64,000 bases of DNA from Micromonospora cathayae (GCF_028993575.1 NZ_CP118615.1:1550001-1614000); one strand, 5' to 3'; shown: positions 1-7,939, counted from the stretch's first letter. Notes: generated from the sequence alone by a model not told the origin. Program-made: numbers and translations.

Positions 1-45
1 GAGGGCCAGCGCGAGGACACCGACGGCGGCACGCACGGAACGCAT
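1..45 (-). CDS. N-terminus of an exported protein (partial)
   Basis: A minus-strand ATG at 45 opens a frame that runs off the left edge after 15 codons. The visible residues are Met-Arg-Ser-Val-Arg followed by an Ala/Val/Leu-rich stretch, the usual start of a Sec signal peptide. A GGAGGT ribosome site lies about five bases upstream, which fixes the start, and a good promoter lies at 177-205. The mature protein is outside the window, so its function cannot be named. Confidence 0.6.
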   Translation of the reverse strand, partial: MRSVRAAVGVLALAL

Positions 46-176
46 GGCTTACCTCCGGGAGACGGCCGGCACCGGGCCTGCCCGACGAGCCGGCGGGACG
101 GATGTCGCGGGGACGCCGGCCCCGGGGCGGTGGTGGTGGGGGCCGTGGAGGCGACGCCGCTGGCTTACCCTTGGGA

Positions 177-205
177 AATTTAGTTTGATAACCCAACTAA
201 GTCAA
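177..205 (-). promoter_or_regulatory. Sigma-70 type promoter with overlapping inverted repeat
   Basis: On the minus strand TTGACT (205-200) and TAAATT (182-177) are separated by exactly 17 bases, close to the vegetative consensus and unusual in this GC-rich DNA. The spacer and flanks contain TTAGTT-N9-AACTAA (180-200), an inverted repeat well placed to be the operator of a repressor. The promoter points at the exported-protein gene starting at 45, giving a leader of about 120 bases. Confidence 0.5.
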
Positions 206-237
206 GTGAAGCTGATGTATGTCCTGGGGTGGTGGTG

Positions 238-651
238 TCAGTCCGTACCCGGGCCGCCGGAAGCGTCCAGGACGACCCGGACCCCGACCGTGCCCCGCTC
301 ACCCCGACGCAACCGGCTGCCGAGCAGGGTCAGCCGGCCCATCAGCCGGTACTTCTGCTTGAGCAGCCCCCGGATCCGCTGACTCCCGGCCGGGTCGCAG
401 ATCGTCGCGTACCCGGGCACCGCCGGGCCGTGCGGCCGGCCCCGCACGTCACACGGGGCCACCGTCACCGTGCCGTCCCGCCGGATCCGCTTGACCTTGC
501 CGGAGTCGGCGACGGTCCACACCGCCAGGGCGTCACCGTCGCGGACCGCCCAGACCGGGGTCGGCACCGCCCGGCCGTCCCGACGGAACGTGGTGAGCAG
601 GACGTACTTCTCCGCAGCCAGGCGGTCCAGATCAGTCACGTCCGCCACCAT
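238..651 (-). CDS. PPOX-class F420-dependent oxidoreductase
   Basis: A 137-residue protein of the split-barrel flavin/F420 family. The N-terminus (residues 5-45, Leu-Asp-Arg-Leu-Ala then Tyr-Val-Leu-Leu-Thr-Thr-Phe-Arg-Arg-Asp-Gly, later Pro-Thr-Pro-Val-Trp) matches the family pattern in which the barrel binds the deazaflavin F420 and reduces small substrates. The start at 651 is chosen because homology begins there; the frame stays open upstream but that part is the shadow of the divergent methyltransferase gene 43 bp away. The substrate is unknown. The family call is fairly safe, the cofactor call is by family. Confidence 0.75.
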   Translation of the reverse strand: MVADVTDLDRLAAEKYVLLTTFRRDGRAVPTPVWAVRDGDALAVWTVADSGKVKRIRRDGTVTVAPCDVRGRPHGPAVPGYATICDPAGSQRIRGLLKQKYRLMGRLTLLGSRLRRGERGTVGVRVVLDASGGPGTD

Positions 652-694
652 ACGGCGGTGCGGCCCCGAGGGTGCGCCGGATAGCGTGACGTCC

Positions 695-1474
695 ATGACG
701 GACGAACCGCTGCTGGGTGACGTCTTCGGCGAGGTGGTCCGGGACGCGCTCGCGGTGCAGATCGGGACCGGCCGCCGACCGCTGGCCGGCGGCCGGCTGC
801 CCCGACCCGTCATCGAGATCATCGAACGGGACGACGGGTTGATCAACGGCGCGCCGGCCGCGCACTACCTCGCCGGGCCCGAGGACTGGCAGCCGTACGA
901 CCACCGGGCGGTGGCCCGGGTCCGGGGCGCGACCCTCGACATCGGGGTCGGGGCCGGCCGGATCGCGCTGCTGCTCCAGGAACGGGGCGTACCGGTGACC
1001 GGGCTGGACACCTCACCCGGGGCGCTGGCGGTGAGCCGCCGTCGGGGCGTACGGGACCTGGTGCACGGGACGGTCGACGCGCACGTCCCGGACGGCCGGC
1101 GGTACGACACCTTCCTGCTGCTGGGCAACAACCTCGGGCTGCTGGAGGGGCGGGACCGGGCACCGGCCCTACTCGCCGCGCTGGCGGCGCTGGCCCGCCC
1201 CGGTGCCCAGGTCATCGCGCAGGGCACCGACCCGTACGGCACCAGCGACCCGGTGCACACCGGCTACCACCAGCGGAACCGGCAGCGGGGGCGGCTGGGC
1301 GGGCAGCTCCGGCTGCGGCTGCGGTACCGCGAACTCCGTACCCCCTGGTTCGACTACCTGGTCTGCTCCCCCGGGGAACTCGCCACCCTGGTCGACGGCA
1401 CCCGGTGGACGCTCGACGACGTCGACGACCGGGACGCCCCGTACTACCTGGCCACCCTCCGGCTCACCGGCTGA
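695..1474 (+). CDS. Class I SAM-dependent methyltransferase
   Basis: A 259-residue cytosolic protein with a Rossmann-type methyltransferase fold. Motif I (Leu-Asp-Ile-Gly-Val-Gly-Ala-Gly-Arg) is near residue 85, the acidic end of strand 2 follows in Val-Thr-Gly-Leu-Asp-Thr-Ser, and a Leu-Leu-Gly-Asn-Asn-Leu-Gly segment corresponds to motif IV. The ATG at 695 precedes the first conserved residues; no strong Shine-Dalgarno is visible, so a leaderless or weakly initiated message is possible. It is divergent from the F420-type gene. The methyl acceptor cannot be predicted. Confidence 0.75.
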   Translation: MTDEPLLGDVFGEVVRDALAVQIGTGRRPLAGGRLPRPVIEIIERDDGLINGAPAAHYLAGPEDWQPYDHRAVARVRGATLDIGVGAGRIALLLQERGVPVTGLDTSPGALAVSRRRGVRDLVHGTVDAHVPDGRRYDTFLLLGNNLGLLEGRDRAPALLAALAALARPGAQVIAQGTDPYGTSDPVHTGYHQRNRQRGRLGGQLRLRLRYRELRTPWFDYLVCSPGELATLVDGTRWTLDDVDDRDAPYYLATLRLTG

Positions 1475-1499
1475 CGCCCCGCCCCGGTCGCCCCCGGCC

Positions 1500-1778
1500 T
1501 CACACCTGGACGGTCGGCGGGAGCTGGCGGGGCGGGAGGCCACCGTCGCCGTCGACCACCTCGTCCGGGGTGCCGTCCTCGTCGATGTCGACCATGGTGA
1601 TGTCCACCTTGCCGTCGCCGTCGGTGTCGAACTGGAACAGGTCGGCCTTGCCGTCACCGTCGGTGTCGACCACCCAGACGTCGGTCTTCCCGTCGTTGTT
1701 GGTGTCCGCGCGGAGCAGTTCCACCCGCTCGTCGCCGCGGGTCTCCACGGTCTCCTGGGTGCCGGTAACCTCGTTCAT
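1500..1778 (-). CDS. Small acidic protein with Asp/Gly calcium-binding-like repeats
   Basis: A 92-residue, very acidic protein with four tandem loops of the form D-x-(D/N)-x-D-G-x-x-D (DTNNDGKTD, DTDGDGKAD, DTDGDGKVD, DIDEDGTPD) at residues 30-75. Such loops resemble the Ca-binding loops of dockerins, EF-hands and thrombospondin type 3 repeats. There is no signal peptide, so if it binds calcium it does so inside the cell or is exported by another route. A GGGAAGGA site supports the start at 1778; the upstream extension is non-coding. Function unknown. Confidence 0.65.
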   Translation of the reverse strand: MNEVTGTQETVETRGDERVELLRADTNNDGKTDVWVVDTDGDGKADLFQFDTDGDGKVDITMVDIDEDGTPDEVVDGDGGLPPRQLPPTVQV

Positions 1779-1870
1779 CGATCGTCCTTCCCTCGGTTGG
1801 GGTGCGCAGTACCCTGATCGTCCGGCCCCCACGCCTGCCCGTACGGGCCAAGCTGCCATAGGGTCGCCAC

Positions 1871-2728
1871 ATGAACGATCGTTTTGTCGTCGTCGGGGCC
1901 GGCACCATGGGGCTCGGCATCGCGTACGTGGCGGCTGGCGCGGGCCACGCCGTCGAACTGGTCGAGGTGGATCCGGGCCGGGCCGCCGACGCCTCGGCGA
2001 AACTCACGTCGCTGTGGGAGCGGACGGTGCAGCGCGGCAAACTCGACGCCGACGAGGCGGCGGCGTGCCGGGACCGGCTGGTGCTGCGGGCCGCGCTCAG
2101 CGAGGTGGCCGCCGAGCCGGCCGTGGTGGTCGAGGCCGTACCGGAACGCCCGGAGCTGAAGCGGGCGGTGCTCGCCGAGGCCGCCGCGCTGCGCCCGGCG
2201 CTGCTGGGCAGCAACACCTCCAGCATCTCCATCGGTGACCTGGCCGCCGGCCTGGACCGGCCGGAGCGCTTCCTCGGCCTGCACTTCTTCAACCCGGTCT
2301 GGGCGATGGCGTTGCTGGAGGTGGTGGTCGGCCCGGCCACCGCGCCGGAGACCACCGACGCGGCCGTCGCGCTCGCCCGTCGGCTGGGCAAGGACCCCGT
2401 CGTGGTACGCGACCTGCCCGGCTTCGCCACCTCCCGGCTGGGCGTCACCCTCGGGCTGGAGGCGATCCGGATGGTCGCCGACGGGGTGGCCGCACCCGCC
2501 GACATCGACAAGGCGATGGTGCTCGGCTACAAGCACCCGGTCGGGCCGCTGGAGCTGACCGACCTGGTCGGCCTGGACGTGCGCCTCGACATCGCCCGCA
2601 CCCTCCAGGCCGCGTACGGGGACCGGTTCGCCCCGCCGCCGCTGCTGGTGGAGATGGTGGCGCAGGGCCGGCTCGGGAAGAAGTCCGGCCAGGGCTTCTA
2701 CCGCTGGGAAGGGGGCGTGAAGCAGTGA
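1871..2728 (+). CDS. 3-hydroxyacyl-CoA (3-hydroxybutyryl-CoA) dehydrogenase
   Basis: A 285-residue NAD-dependent dehydrogenase that oxidises 3-hydroxyacyl-CoA to 3-ketoacyl-CoA, or works in reverse. The N-terminal Rossmann motif Gly-Ala-Gly-Thr-Met-Gly-Leu-Gly-Ile is at residues 9-17. The catalytic His lies in Leu-His-Phe-Phe-Asn-Pro near residue 140. The C-terminal helical domain carries Pro-Val-Gly-Pro-Leu-Glu-Leu-Thr-Asp and ends with Lys-Lys-Ser-Gly-Gln-Gly-Phe-Tyr, as in the PaaH/Hbd family. It overlaps the next gene by GTGA, so the two are translationally coupled and together perform two beta-oxidation steps. Confidence 0.88.
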   Translation: MNDRFVVVGAGTMGLGIAYVAAGAGHAVELVEVDPGRAADASAKLTSLWERTVQRGKLDADEAAACRDRLVLRAALSEVAAEPAVVVEAVPERPELKRAVLAEAAALRPALLGSNTSSISIGDLAAGLDRPERFLGLHFFNPVWAMALLEVVVGPATAPETTDAAVALARRLGKDPVVVRDLPGFATSRLGVTLGLEAIRMVADGVAAPADIDKAMVLGYKHPVGPLELTDLVGLDVRLDIARTLQAAYGDRFAPPPLLVEMVAQGRLGKKSGQGFYRWEGGVKQ

Positions 2729-3468
2729 GCGGGTTGCGGATCGAGGAACGACCCGACCGGGTGGTGGTCACGCTGGACCGGCCGGAGAAGCGCAACGCCA
2801 TCGACGCGGAGCTGATCCGGGAACTGCACGAGGTCTGCGCCGACCTGGAGGCCCGGCCCCGGCTGCTGCTGCTCACCGGCGGCAGCGACGGCATCTTCGC
2901 CGGCGGGGCGGACATCGGCCAGCTCCGCGAGCGGGGCCGGGTGGACGCGCTCAACGCCATCAACGCGGCGGCCTTCGCCCGGATCCGGGCGCTGCCCCTG
3001 CCGACCGTGGCCGCCGTGGACGGTCCGGCGCTGGGCGGCGGCGCGGAACTGGCGTACGCCTGCGACCTGCGGGTGTGTACGGCACGGGCGGTGTTCGGCC
3101 AGCCGGAGGTGCGGCTGGGCATCCTGGCCGGCGCGGGCGCCACCCACCGGCTGCCGGCGCTGGTCGGCGAGGCCCGCGCCAAGGAGCTGCTGTTCACCGG
3201 GCGGCGGGTGGACGCCGGCGAGGCGCTGCGGATCGGGCTGGTCAACCGGGTGGTGGCGGAACCGGCCGGGCTCCTCGACTGCGCGCACGGGCTGCTCGAC
3301 GAGATCGCGAAGGGGTCGGCGCTGGCTCTCCGACTGACCAAACTGGCGGTGGACGCCCCGGCTGCGGCCCACCCGCAGCTCGACCTGGTGAGCCAGGCGG
3401 TGCTTTTCGAGGACGAGGAGAAGTACCGGCGGATGACCGACTTCCTGGAGAAGCGCCGGCCCCGCTGA
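2725..3468 (+). CDS. Enoyl-CoA hydratase/isomerase (crotonase family)
   Basis: A 247-residue crotonase-fold enzyme that hydrates enoyl-CoA thioesters. Oxyanion-hole segments are visible as Phe-Ala-Gly-Gly-Ala-Asp-Ile near residue 57 and Gly-Gly-Gly-Ala-Glu-Leu-Ala near 103. The start is the GTG of the GTGA overlap with the dehydrogenase gene. Its product would be the substrate of that dehydrogenase, so this is a two-gene fatty-acid or aromatic-acid degradation operon. No thiolase or acyl-CoA dehydrogenase is adjacent, and the acyl chain cannot be told from sequence. Confidence 0.85.
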   Translation: MSGLRIEERPDRVVVTLDRPEKRNAIDAELIRELHEVCADLEARPRLLLLTGGSDGIFAGGADIGQLRERGRVDALNAINAAAFARIRALPLPTVAAVDGPALGGGAELAYACDLRVCTARAVFGQPEVRLGILAGAGATHRLPALVGEARAKELLFTGRRVDAGEALRIGLVNRVVAEPAGLLDCAHGLLDEIAKGSALALRLTKLAVDAPAAAHPQLDLVSQAVLFEDEEKYRRMTDFLEKRRPR

Positions 3469-3475
3469 CCGGCCC

Positions 3476-3500
3476 GGTGGGGGCCGTTCCCGCCCCCACC
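3476..3500. terminator. Hairpin between convergent genes
   Basis: GGTGGGGGC (3476-3484) pairs perfectly with GCCCCCACC (3492-3500) around a 7-base loop. It lies between the convergent crotonase and substrate-binding-protein genes and has no T-run, so it is probably a bidirectional GC-hairpin terminator of the kind common in actinomycetes. Confidence 0.5.
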
Positions 3501-3554
3501 GCACACCGGGACACCCACCGGGCCCGGCCGCTTCGACGGGCCCGGTGCTGTCCG

Positions 3555-4907
3555 TCAGGACTGGATGCGGACGCCCGCGTCGTCCAGGGCCAGGATCACC
3601 GCCGCCGACTCGGCGAAACCGATCAGCAGCACGGCGTCCGCGCCGAAGTCCTTGATCTCGCGGGCGCCCGCGCCGAAGTCGACCGGCGGCGACTCGGCGT
3701 CCGCCGGCGGATCGTAGGTGAGCAACTTCACCGCGTCCCCGCTGATACCGGCCCGCTCCAGCTCGGCCCGGACGAAGCCCTGCAGGCCCTCGCCGTACGA
3801 GTCCTTCCGGGCGACCAGCGCCACCCGGTGCGGCCCGTCCCGCAGGATCACGTCGGCCAGCGCCCGGCCCTGGAGGATGTCCGAGGGGGCGGTACGGAAG
3901 AACAGCCCCTTGTCGTCCACCGTGCTCAGGCCGGCGTCGGTGCTCGACGGGGAGAACAGGATCCGGCCGGCCGCCACCACGTCCGGCAGCACCGCCTTGG
4001 AGATGCCCGACGCGCCCGCGCCGATGATCACGTGCACGTCCCGCTCGATGTGGGACGCCACGGTGGCCTTGGCGACGGTCGGGTTGGTGCCGTCGTCACC
4101 GTCGATCCAGACCACCGGCTCGCCCAGCACGCCACCCGCGGCGTTGATCTCGCGTACCGCCAGGGCGACCCCGGCGGCCAGCGGCGGGTGGGCCAGGGCG
4201 AGGGCACCGGTACGCGGCAGCAGACCGCCCAGCACCAGTGGGGCGCCACTGCCGGCGGGAGCCCGGTCGCCACGCTGCCGGTAGCCCTTCGGCGGGGCCT
4301 TGGTGCTTGCCGTCGACTCGTCACCGGCCCCGACGAACTCGGTCTTGCCGTCGTTGAGTTTCTGGTCGTCGAAGTGCAGCGTGCCGTAGCTGGCGGTGGC
4401 CGGCTCACCGGCGTCGGTGAAGCCGGCCCGGGTCAGCGAGACACTGCGGTACTCGATGTCCCGGCCGGCGCGGGCCAGCTCCAGGCAGCCCGCGGCGTCG
4501 TCGCAGCGCTGCCCCTCGTTGGTGACCCCGTTGATCTGCTTGGCGATGGCGGCCGGGGAGGTCGTGCCGGCGAGCTGCGCGGCCAACGCGCTGATCATCA
4601 CCGCGTCGTACGACTCGGCGGCGTAGAGGAAGTCCGTCAGCTGGGGGTCGACGGACCGCAGCCGCTTCTTGAAGTCCTCCGGCAGCAGGGTCAGCGGCGT
4701 CGTGCCCTTCATGCCGTCGACCAGACCGGCCCGGTCCTTCAGCTCACCCGGGTACGAGTTCAGCATGTTGCCGTCGGTGCCGTAGAGGCGCACCTGGGGG
4801 GTGTCGGCCTCCTCGGGCTGGTCCGTCGTCCCGCACGCGCCGGTGGCGAACAGGAGCGCCGCGCAGGCCGCCAGTGCGGCTACCCGCGGGCCGCGTGTTA
4901 CGAGCAT
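3555..4907 (-). CDS. Branched-chain-amino-acid-type substrate-binding lipoprotein with swapped lobe order
   Basis: A 450-residue exported lipoprotein (hydrophobic signal, then Cys25 in Ala-Thr-Gly-Ala-Cys) of the type I periplasmic-binding family that feeds ABC importers. The order of segments is abnormal. Residues 38-190 (Leu-Tyr-Gly-Thr-Asp-Gly-Asn, later Ala-Ala-Glu-Ser-Tyr-Asp-Ala) match what is normally the C-terminal part. A polar linker (190-222) follows, then residues 223-450 (Gly-Gly-Leu-Leu-Pro-Arg-Thr-Gly-Ala-Leu, Ala-Val-Arg-Glu-Ile-Asn-Ala-Ala-Gly-Gly) match the normal N-terminal part and end just where the first segment would continue. It therefore looks circularly permuted. A GAGGGGGAC site supports the start. 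No permease genes are adjacent. Confidence 0.8.
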   Translation of the reverse strand: MLVTRGPRVAALAACAALLFATGACGTTDQPEEADTPQVRLYGTDGNMLNSYPGELKDRAGLVDGMKGTTPLTLLPEDFKKRLRSVDPQLTDFLYAAESYDAVMISALAAQLAGTTSPAAIAKQINGVTNEGQRCDDAAGCLELARAGRDIEYRSVSLTRAGFTDAGEPATASYGTLHFDDQKLNDGKTEFVGAGDESTASTKAPPKGYRQRGDRAPAGSGAPLVLGGLLPRTGALALAHPPLAAGVALAVREINAAGGVLGEPVVWIDGDDGTNPTVAKATVASHIERDVHVIIGAGASGISKAVLPDVVAAGRILFSPSSTDAGLSTVDDKGLFFRTAPSDILQGRALADVILRDGPHRVALVARKDSYGEGLQGFVRAELERAGISGDAVKLLTYDPPADAESPPVDFGAGAREIKDFGADAVLLIGFAESAAVILALDDAGVRIQS

Positions 4908-5078
4908 GGTCGTCGTCCCCCTCAGGCGAAGGTCCGCTGCGCACATTAGCGTGCCGGTGCGCCCGGCGGGACCGTGGAGGCGGGTCGATGCGCTGGTCCG
5001 GGCGCTCCGACACGCAGCGTGCCGGCGTTGTCGACGTTCCGCTTCCGTCACTTGACGCAGTCCCGTACTCTTCGCCGC

Positions 5079-5474
5079 GTGACCGACGTTCCCCAGCAGA
5101 TGTTCGACGACGCGGCAGCCGTCCTGCACTCGGCCCTGGCCGGGGACAGCGACGCGGTGAAGGGCACCTTCGACGCCGTGGTGGACCGGTCCGGCGTCGC
5201 CGGGGCGTACGGGGTGGCCTGGTGCCTGGCCGCGACGATGGTCGGGGAGGACCTGCCGGCCGGCCCGGCCGCACTCGACTTTCCCGGCATCGACCAGGCG
5301 AACTACGACACCCGCTGGGTGGCCCGGTTCCTGAGCGCCTACGCCAACCGCGACCCGGACACCGGGGAGGCGCTGTTCGGCGCGGCCATCGCCGACGGGC
5401 TGCTGCCGGACTGCCTGCTCACCCTGGCCGGCTCGGCCGTCGCCACCCTGTACGGCCCGGACCGCCCCGAGTAG
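5079..5474 (+). CDS. Conserved-looking hypothetical protein
   Basis: A 131-residue, acidic, mostly helical cytosolic protein (Phe-Asp-Asp-Ala-Ala-Ala-Val-Leu at the start, a Gly-Val-Ala-Trp-Cys-Leu-Ala-Ala motif in the middle). No signal peptide or membrane segment. The GTG at 5079 is chosen because the sequence upstream reads as random basic residues. Codon use is typical of the genome, so it is very likely expressed. I do not recognise a family and make no functional claim. Confidence 0.6.
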   Translation: MTDVPQQMFDDAAAVLHSALAGDSDAVKGTFDAVVDRSGVAGAYGVAWCLAATMVGEDLPAGPAALDFPGIDQANYDTRWVARFLSAYANRDPDTGEALFGAAIADGLLPDCLLTLAGSAVATLYGPDRPE

Positions 5475-5490
5475 GCGGGCCCGGCCCGCC
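5474..5490. terminator. Short GC hairpin between convergent genes
   Basis: GGCGGGCC and GGCCCGCC form a near-perfect palindrome immediately after the stop codon of the hypothetical gene and before the convergent secreted-protein gene. It has no T-tract; termination activity is inferred from position only. Confidence 0.35.
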
Positions 5491-5521
5491 ACGTTCAGCC
5501 GGCGCGCCCGGCCCGCAGCCA

Positions 5522-5956
5522 TCAGTAGGCGTGGTACGCGGTCAGCGGCTCGTACTGGTAGTAGTTGTTCGAGAAGCGGACCTTGAAGTTGACCCCGTCC
5601 CGGACGTTGGTCGCGATCACCGTCCAGCCCGAGTTGGCCGGCAGGTACGTCCAGTAGTTGCAGTTGCCGGTCCGGTCGATGAAGATCACGCAGGCCTGGG
5701 TGCTGAACGGGCTGGCGTTGCGGACGTTGATGTCGACGCACCGGCTGGTGGTCCGGTACGGGCCGGCCTGCCCGCCCCAGCCACCGGTCTGAAAGTAGGA
5801 CCGGCTGGTGGTGCCGTAGCAGGTCGAGGTGGCACCGAGGTTCTGGCCCGGGGCGGTGGCCGCCTCCGGGGTGGGCGCGGCCTGGGCGGCGGTGGGGACC
5901 GTGAGCAGCGCGGCGGTCGTGACGCTGGCCAGCAGGGGACCGACCCGGAACGACAT
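5522..5956 (-). CDS. Small secreted protein of unknown function
   Basis: A 144-residue protein with a clear Sec signal peptide (Arg near the N-terminus, an Ala/Leu/Val core, cleavage after Ala-Gln-Ala near residue 29). The mature part is rich in Gly, Tyr, Asn and Thr, has four Cys (two likely disulfides) and a Gly-Gly-Trp-Gly-Gly motif, as in small secreted beta proteins. GGAGAA precedes the ATG. It is divergent from the DUF2786 gene. I do not recognise a family. Confidence 0.65.
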   Translation of the reverse strand: MSFRVGPLLASVTTAALLTVPTAAQAAPTPEAATAPGQNLGATSTCYGTTSRSYFQTGGWGGQAGPYRTTSRCVDINVRNASPFSTQACVIFIDRTGNCNYWTYLPANSGWTVIATNVRDGVNFKVRFSNNYYQYEPLTAYHAY

Positions 5957-6103
5957 CGAGCTTCTCCAACCGTTGGCGGACCGTCGGCGGTTGCGCCGCG
6001 CAGCGAGCGTGCGCTTCCGCTCGGTGAAACGTGACGATCGTACTGATCGATGTGCCGGGGCGCTGCCCCGTGCCGTGGCGGCTGGTTGTGATACCTGTGG
6101 TGG

Positions 6104-6817
6104 ATGTCCGACGCCATCCTCGCCAAAGTGCGCAAGCTGCTGGCCAAGGCGGAGGACGCGGCCTGCACCCCGGCCGAGTCGGCCGCGTTCACCGCCAAGG
6201 CGACCGAACTGATCGCCCGGTACGGGGTCGACCGGGCGCTGCTCGCCGCCCGGGACCCGGCCACCGATCCGGTCGGTGACCGGGTGGTGGACGTCGTGGC
6301 CCCGTACGCCCGGGACAAGGTCGACCTGCTCGCCTCGGTCGCCGACCCGCTGCGCTGCCGCTGCGTCCGGCGGCGGCAGGGCAACGGGTTCGCCGTGCAC
6401 CTCTTCGGCTTCAGCAGTGACCTGGAACGGGTCGAACTGCTCTTCACCTCGCTGCTGGTGCAGGCGGCGCACGGTCTGGCCGGTACGCCGGTGCCGTCCG
6501 GTACCCACCCGGGGGCCTACCGCCGCTCCTGGCTGGCCGGTTTCGCCCGGGTGGTCGGGGAACGACTGCGGGCGGCCGAGGCGGACGCGGTCGCCGGGGC
6601 GACCGGGCCCGGTGCGCCGTCGGTGGCGTTGGTGCTGGTGGACCGGTCGGAGCGGGTCCGGCAGCGGTTGGCGGAGGTCTACCCCGAGCTGCGTACCGCC
6701 GCGCCCCGGCGGCTCGCCGGCACCGGGTACTCCTCCGGGGTGGCGGCGGGACGCCGGGCCGACCTCGGTGGGCGTCCCGTCGCCGAGTCGAGTCGCCGTG
6801 CGCTACCGCGCCGTTGA
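6104..6817 (+). CDS. DUF2786 domain protein
   Basis: A 237-residue cytosolic protein. Its N-terminus (Ile-Leu-Ala-Lys-Val-Arg-Lys-Leu-Leu-Ala-Lys-Ala-Glu, then Glu-Ser-Ala-Ala-Phe-Thr-Ala-Lys-Ala, residues 5-35) is the signature of DUF2786, a family of small helical domains of unknown function often found with nucleic-acid-related or toxin-like proteins. The rest (about 60-237) has a conserved Ser-Tyr/Arg-rich centre (Tyr-Arg-Arg-Ser-Trp) and a basic C-terminus. Start at the ATG at 6104. Role unknown. Confidence 0.7.
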   Translation: MSDAILAKVRKLLAKAEDAACTPAESAAFTAKATELIARYGVDRALLAARDPATDPVGDRVVDVVAPYARDKVDLLASVADPLRCRCVRRRQGNGFAVHLFGFSSDLERVELLFTSLLVQAAHGLAGTPVPSGTHPGAYRRSWLAGFARVVGERLRAAEADAVAGATGPGAPSVALVLVDRSERVRQRLAEVYPELRTAAPRRLAGTGYSSGVAAGRRADLGGRPVAESSRRALPRR

Positions 6818-6860
6818 GGTGTCCCGCGTCGGTTCGCCGGACCCGACCGGGCGGGTGGGG

Positions 6861-7379
6861 TCAGGCCGGCTGCGGGCGGCGGCGGACCGCACCGAGGTAG
6901 CGGCTGAGCATCTCGTGCCATCCGGCGGTCAACGCCTGCCGGTAGCCCTCGGCGGCGGTGCCGTGCCGGTCGAAGTGGCGGTGTTCGACCTCGACCCGGG
7001 TGCCCCCCGACCCGTCGGCCAGGAACACCACCTCGACCTCGCTGGCCTTGGACGGGTCCGGCACCGGAACCCGGTCCGGACCGATCTGCCAGATGAACAC
7101 CAACCGGTGCGGCGGGTCCCAGGTGAGGACGCGTCCCCAGTCGGCCCGGAAGCCGTGTGGGCCGATCTCGTAGAGCATGCCGCCGGCCCGGGGCTCGATG
7201 CCCAACTCGGTGAGGAAGTCCGGCCCGGACCAGGTGTACTCGGCGACCCACCAGTTGGTCAGATTCGTGAACACCGTGAACGCCTCCGCGGGGGAGGCGG
7301 GGACGAGAAGAGTGCTGCGCAGGGAGAACCGGTCGACGTCCTGGCGGACGGCATCCGGCTCGGCGATCTCCTGTCCCAT
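6861..7379 (-). CDS. SRPBCC (AHSA1/START-like) protein
   Basis: A 172-residue protein of the SRPBCC helix-grip fold. Typical features are the Ser-Pro-Ala-Glu-Ala-Phe-Thr-Val-Phe-Thr helix near residue 30, Gly-Gly-Met-Leu-Tyr-Glu near 67, Trp-Gly-Arg-Val-Leu-Thr-Trp-Asp-Pro-Pro-His-Arg-Leu-Val-Phe near 80, and a long C-terminal helix after Gly-Trp-His-Glu-Met-Leu. Such proteins bind hydrophobic ligands or act with ArsR-type regulators, though none is adjacent. The start at 7379 excludes a non-homologous upstream extension. Confidence 0.75.
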   Translation of the reverse strand: MGQEIAEPDAVRQDVDRFSLRSTLLVPASPAEAFTVFTNLTNWWVAEYTWSGPDFLTELGIEPRAGGMLYEIGPHGFRADWGRVLTWDPPHRLVFIWQIGPDRVPVPDPSKASEVEVVFLADGSGGTRVEVEHRHFDRHGTAAEGYRQALTAGWHEMLSRYLGAVRRRPQPA

Positions 7380-7701
7380 AGGCCCGGACCATACCGGCTG
7401 CCGCCGCCCGACGCAGTGACCTTCTTGCACGTGAGGCTGCCCGGCCCGCTGCCGAAACCGGGACAATCATCACCAGAATTCGTCGCGCCACGCTGTCCGT
7501 GGGGCGGCCACACCACTCGGTCACAAGTCCGTAAACCAACCCGCCGGTGGGACACCCCAGGGCGGGTCCGGGTGGAACCTGACGCGTCTGTTCCGCTCCC
7601 GGGTGTCCCGCCGTGCTCCCCGGCAGCCGCCGGTTCGGTCGGTTTCGCCGGTTCGGCCGGTCGAGTTCGGCCGGGTGCGCGTGGACTACGCCGGCCCGGG
7701 G
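7380..7701. other. Intergenic region, no gene seen
   Basis: About 320 bases between the SRPBCC gene and the tRNA terminator. It must contain the SRPBCC promoter. Open frames on both strands here have no ribosome site or recognisable protein. A CGGTTCGGTC-type C/G/T repeat occurs near 7630-7670 without a clear role. Confidence 0.4.
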
Positions 7702-7745
7702 AAAGCAAAACGCCCACCGGCGTTTCCGCTGGCAGGCGTTGCTTT
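7702..7745 (-). terminator. Rho-independent terminator of the tRNA operon
   Basis: Read on the minus strand, GCAACGCCTGCCAGCG and CGCCGGTGGGCGTT fold around a GAAA tetraloop, followed by TTGCTTT. The long stem, stable loop and T-rich tail make it the best intrinsic terminator in the window. It sits just downstream of tRNA-Phe. Confidence 0.8.
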
Positions 7746-7764
7746 AGCCCGGCGAAAGGCTATG

Positions 7765-7838
7765 TGGCCAGGGGCGGGGTCGAACCGCCGACCTTCCGAT
7801 TTTCAGTCGGACGCTCGTACCAACTGAGCTACCTGGCC
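7765..7838 (-). tRNA. tRNA-Phe (GAA)
   Basis: The minus strand gives a complete 74-nt cloverleaf: acceptor GGCCAGG/CCTGGCC, D-arm with AGCTCAGTTGGT, anticodon loop CTGAAAA giving anticodon GAA, a GGTTCGACC T-arm and discriminator A. The CCA end is not encoded. It is the last of three tRNAs read leftward. Confidence 0.95.
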
Positions 7839-7939
7839 GTACCCGGGTCATGTTACCCCCGGTGGTGCGTACACCGCCGGATGGGTCATCACCCGCCTAC
7901 GCAGAACGCCGCGCAGATTACACGCGGCGTCGGCGTTGG

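Noticed and set aside
4908..5969. Upstream extension of the binding-protein frame
   Set aside because: The open frame continues, but the signal peptide and ribosome site lie at 4907 and the extension overlaps two other genes antisense.
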